The notes below the pieces were generated by a model. That model was given only the letters and a program-made list of their open reading frames with translations. It had not been told where the DNA came from and ran no database searches. DNA of 64,000 nt from Chryseobacterium capnotolerans (lineage in GTDB: Bacteria; Bacteroidota; Bacteroidia; Flavobacteriales; Weeksellaceae). The DNA lies in the NCBI RefSeq assembly GCF_021278965.1, contig NZ_CP065589.1:2547001-2611000 (forward strand). Reading direction: 5' to 3'. Position numbers and translations under genes: made by a program. This document shows, one piece after another, positions 63,382 to 64,000 of this stretch (its first letter is position 1; every line of letters starts with the position of its first letter).

Positions 63382-64000
63382 CTAATCCTTTCTGTAAAGA
63401 AGCGAGGACATCTTAAGATGAGTACCATAAAATTCTTTGGGCGTAGATCCGGTAAATTCTTTAAAATCTTTGATAAAGTGCGCCTGATCGTAATACTCGT
63501 TTTCGTAGGCCAGATCTGAGAGGCTGGAAAACTGATCGTTCAGTAACATTTTGAGTGCAGCCTGCAATCGGATCGTCCTAGACAGTTGTTTCGGACTTAG
63601 GCCAATGGCTGAAGAAAATTTGCGTAACAATTGTCTTCGATCGACTTTGGAGTGTCTGGACAATTCATCAACCGAGAGTTGCCCGTTGGCTGTCATAATT
63701 GTTTCAACCGTTGATTTTACAATGCGGTCAACAGTTTCAAGGTCAGTTAGCCTATCAAGTAAAAATATTTCAATAAACTTTATCCTCTCCGCAGTGGAGT
63801 TGGCACTTAAGATCTGTTGCCCTATTTCCTGTCCATCCTTTCCAAACAGCTTTTCCAATGAAACAGCAGTATTTTCCATCTCCTTTATGGGAGTAGTGGT
63901 AAAAGGCAAAAATCCTTCCGGACGAAAACGAATGGAGAAAATTCCTGTCTCGCCTGTCGGTTCGATCTCAAGTGGCCTTGTCAGTTGTCCGATGACAAAA
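63382..64000 (-). CDS. AraC-family regulator, 5' end beyond the window
   Basis: The reading frame stays open from 63382 to the window edge, so the start lies beyond 64000. The seen 206 residues comprise an N-terminal piece (FVIGQLTRPLEIE; FSIRFRPEGFLPFTTTPIKE, DUF6597-like ligand domain) and a C-terminal AraC helix-turn-helix (SVDELSRHSKVDRRQLLRKF; SSLSDLAYENEYYDQAHFIK with DFKEFTGSTPKEFYG). Such proteins are usually about 270 aa. It is upstream of, and in the same direction as, the DUF6265-like gene. Confidence 0.85.
   Translation of the reverse strand, partial: FVIGQLTRPLEIEPTGETGIFSIRFRPEGFLPFTTTPIKEMENTAVSLEKLFGKDGQEIGQQILSANSTAERIKFIEIFLLDRLTDLETVDRIVKSTVETIMTANGQLSVDELSRHSKVDRRQLLRKFSSAIGLSPKQLSRTIRLQAALKMLLNDQFSSLSDLAYENEYYDQAHFIKDFKEFTGSTPKEFYGTHLKMSSLLYRKD

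Overview
The window is AT-rich bacterial chromosome from a member of the Bacteroidota, most likely a Chryseobacterium-like flavobacterium. The signs are SusC/SusD-type outer-membrane genes, TPR/LuxR and TPR/AraC regulators, DUF6520 and DUF3606 small proteins, promoters of the TTTG-N19-TAnnTTTG type, and an integrase of the Bacteroidetes tyrosine-recombinase type. No rRNA or CRISPR array is visible; two near-identical tRNA-Ser(UGA) genes are present.

Left part (1-29300), mostly ordinary chromosome: an EamA-type transporter; a membrane-anchored LuxR-type regulator; two copies of a three-gene cassette (a secreted 'VGINTPNPQ'-type surface protein followed by two small helix-turn-helix proteins) flanking a YcaQ-like winged-helix gene; a TPR/LuxR regulator; an HxlR regulator divergent from a nitroreductase and a luciferase-like flavin oxidoreductase, with two tandem palindromes between them; a class-II cyclic-nucleotide phosphodiesterase-like MBL enzyme; an Arr-type rifampin ADP-ribosyltransferase fused to a TPR-like domain; a suppressor-of-fused protein; an AraC regulator; and a Tet-type MFS exporter. 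At 23458-29301 (minus strand) lies a probable contractile-injection/type VI effector cassette: LysM protein, DUF4280 PAAR-like spike, small beta-rich adaptor, 850-aa effector candidate, lipoprotein and small membrane protein.

Middle part (29600-51000), an accessory island: tandem tRNA-Ser genes sit next to a tyrosine integrase (31705-32934). Behind it are a two-component system (33403-36152) and then, on the plus strand, the most interesting block: a gene of unknown family with a remote gasdermin-like look (36283-37052, frameshifted), a TIR protein, a caspase-family (C14) protease with a C-terminal extension, an unknown 109-aa protein, a ThsB-type (MTH538/PF08937) TIR protein and a stand-alone SLOG protein. 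TIR plus caspase is the core of type IV Thoeris; two TIRs, a SLOG and a putative pore former around it would be a larger, possibly undescribed composite. An IS481-like element (40377-41544) separates this from a minus-strand block of probable defence genes: HEPN protein, two or three PD-(D/E)xK-type nucleases, an OLD-family ATPase/TOPRIM nuclease, small proteins and an XRE regulator with tandem operators.

Right part (51000-64000): a promoter with a long nested hairpin leads into an unknown gene, then a TlpA-like thioredoxin, a SusC/SusD pair, DUF6520, MauE and a TPR/AraC regulator that look like one nutrient-uptake locus. A P-loop kinase-like gene, a DUF6265-like gene and the end of an AraC-type gene close the window.

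Caution on gene integrity: eight genes are broken by single-base indels, nine events in all, and every one lies in an A or T homopolymer. This looks like residual assembly error at least as much as true pseudogenisation, so I describe those genes as joined reading frames.
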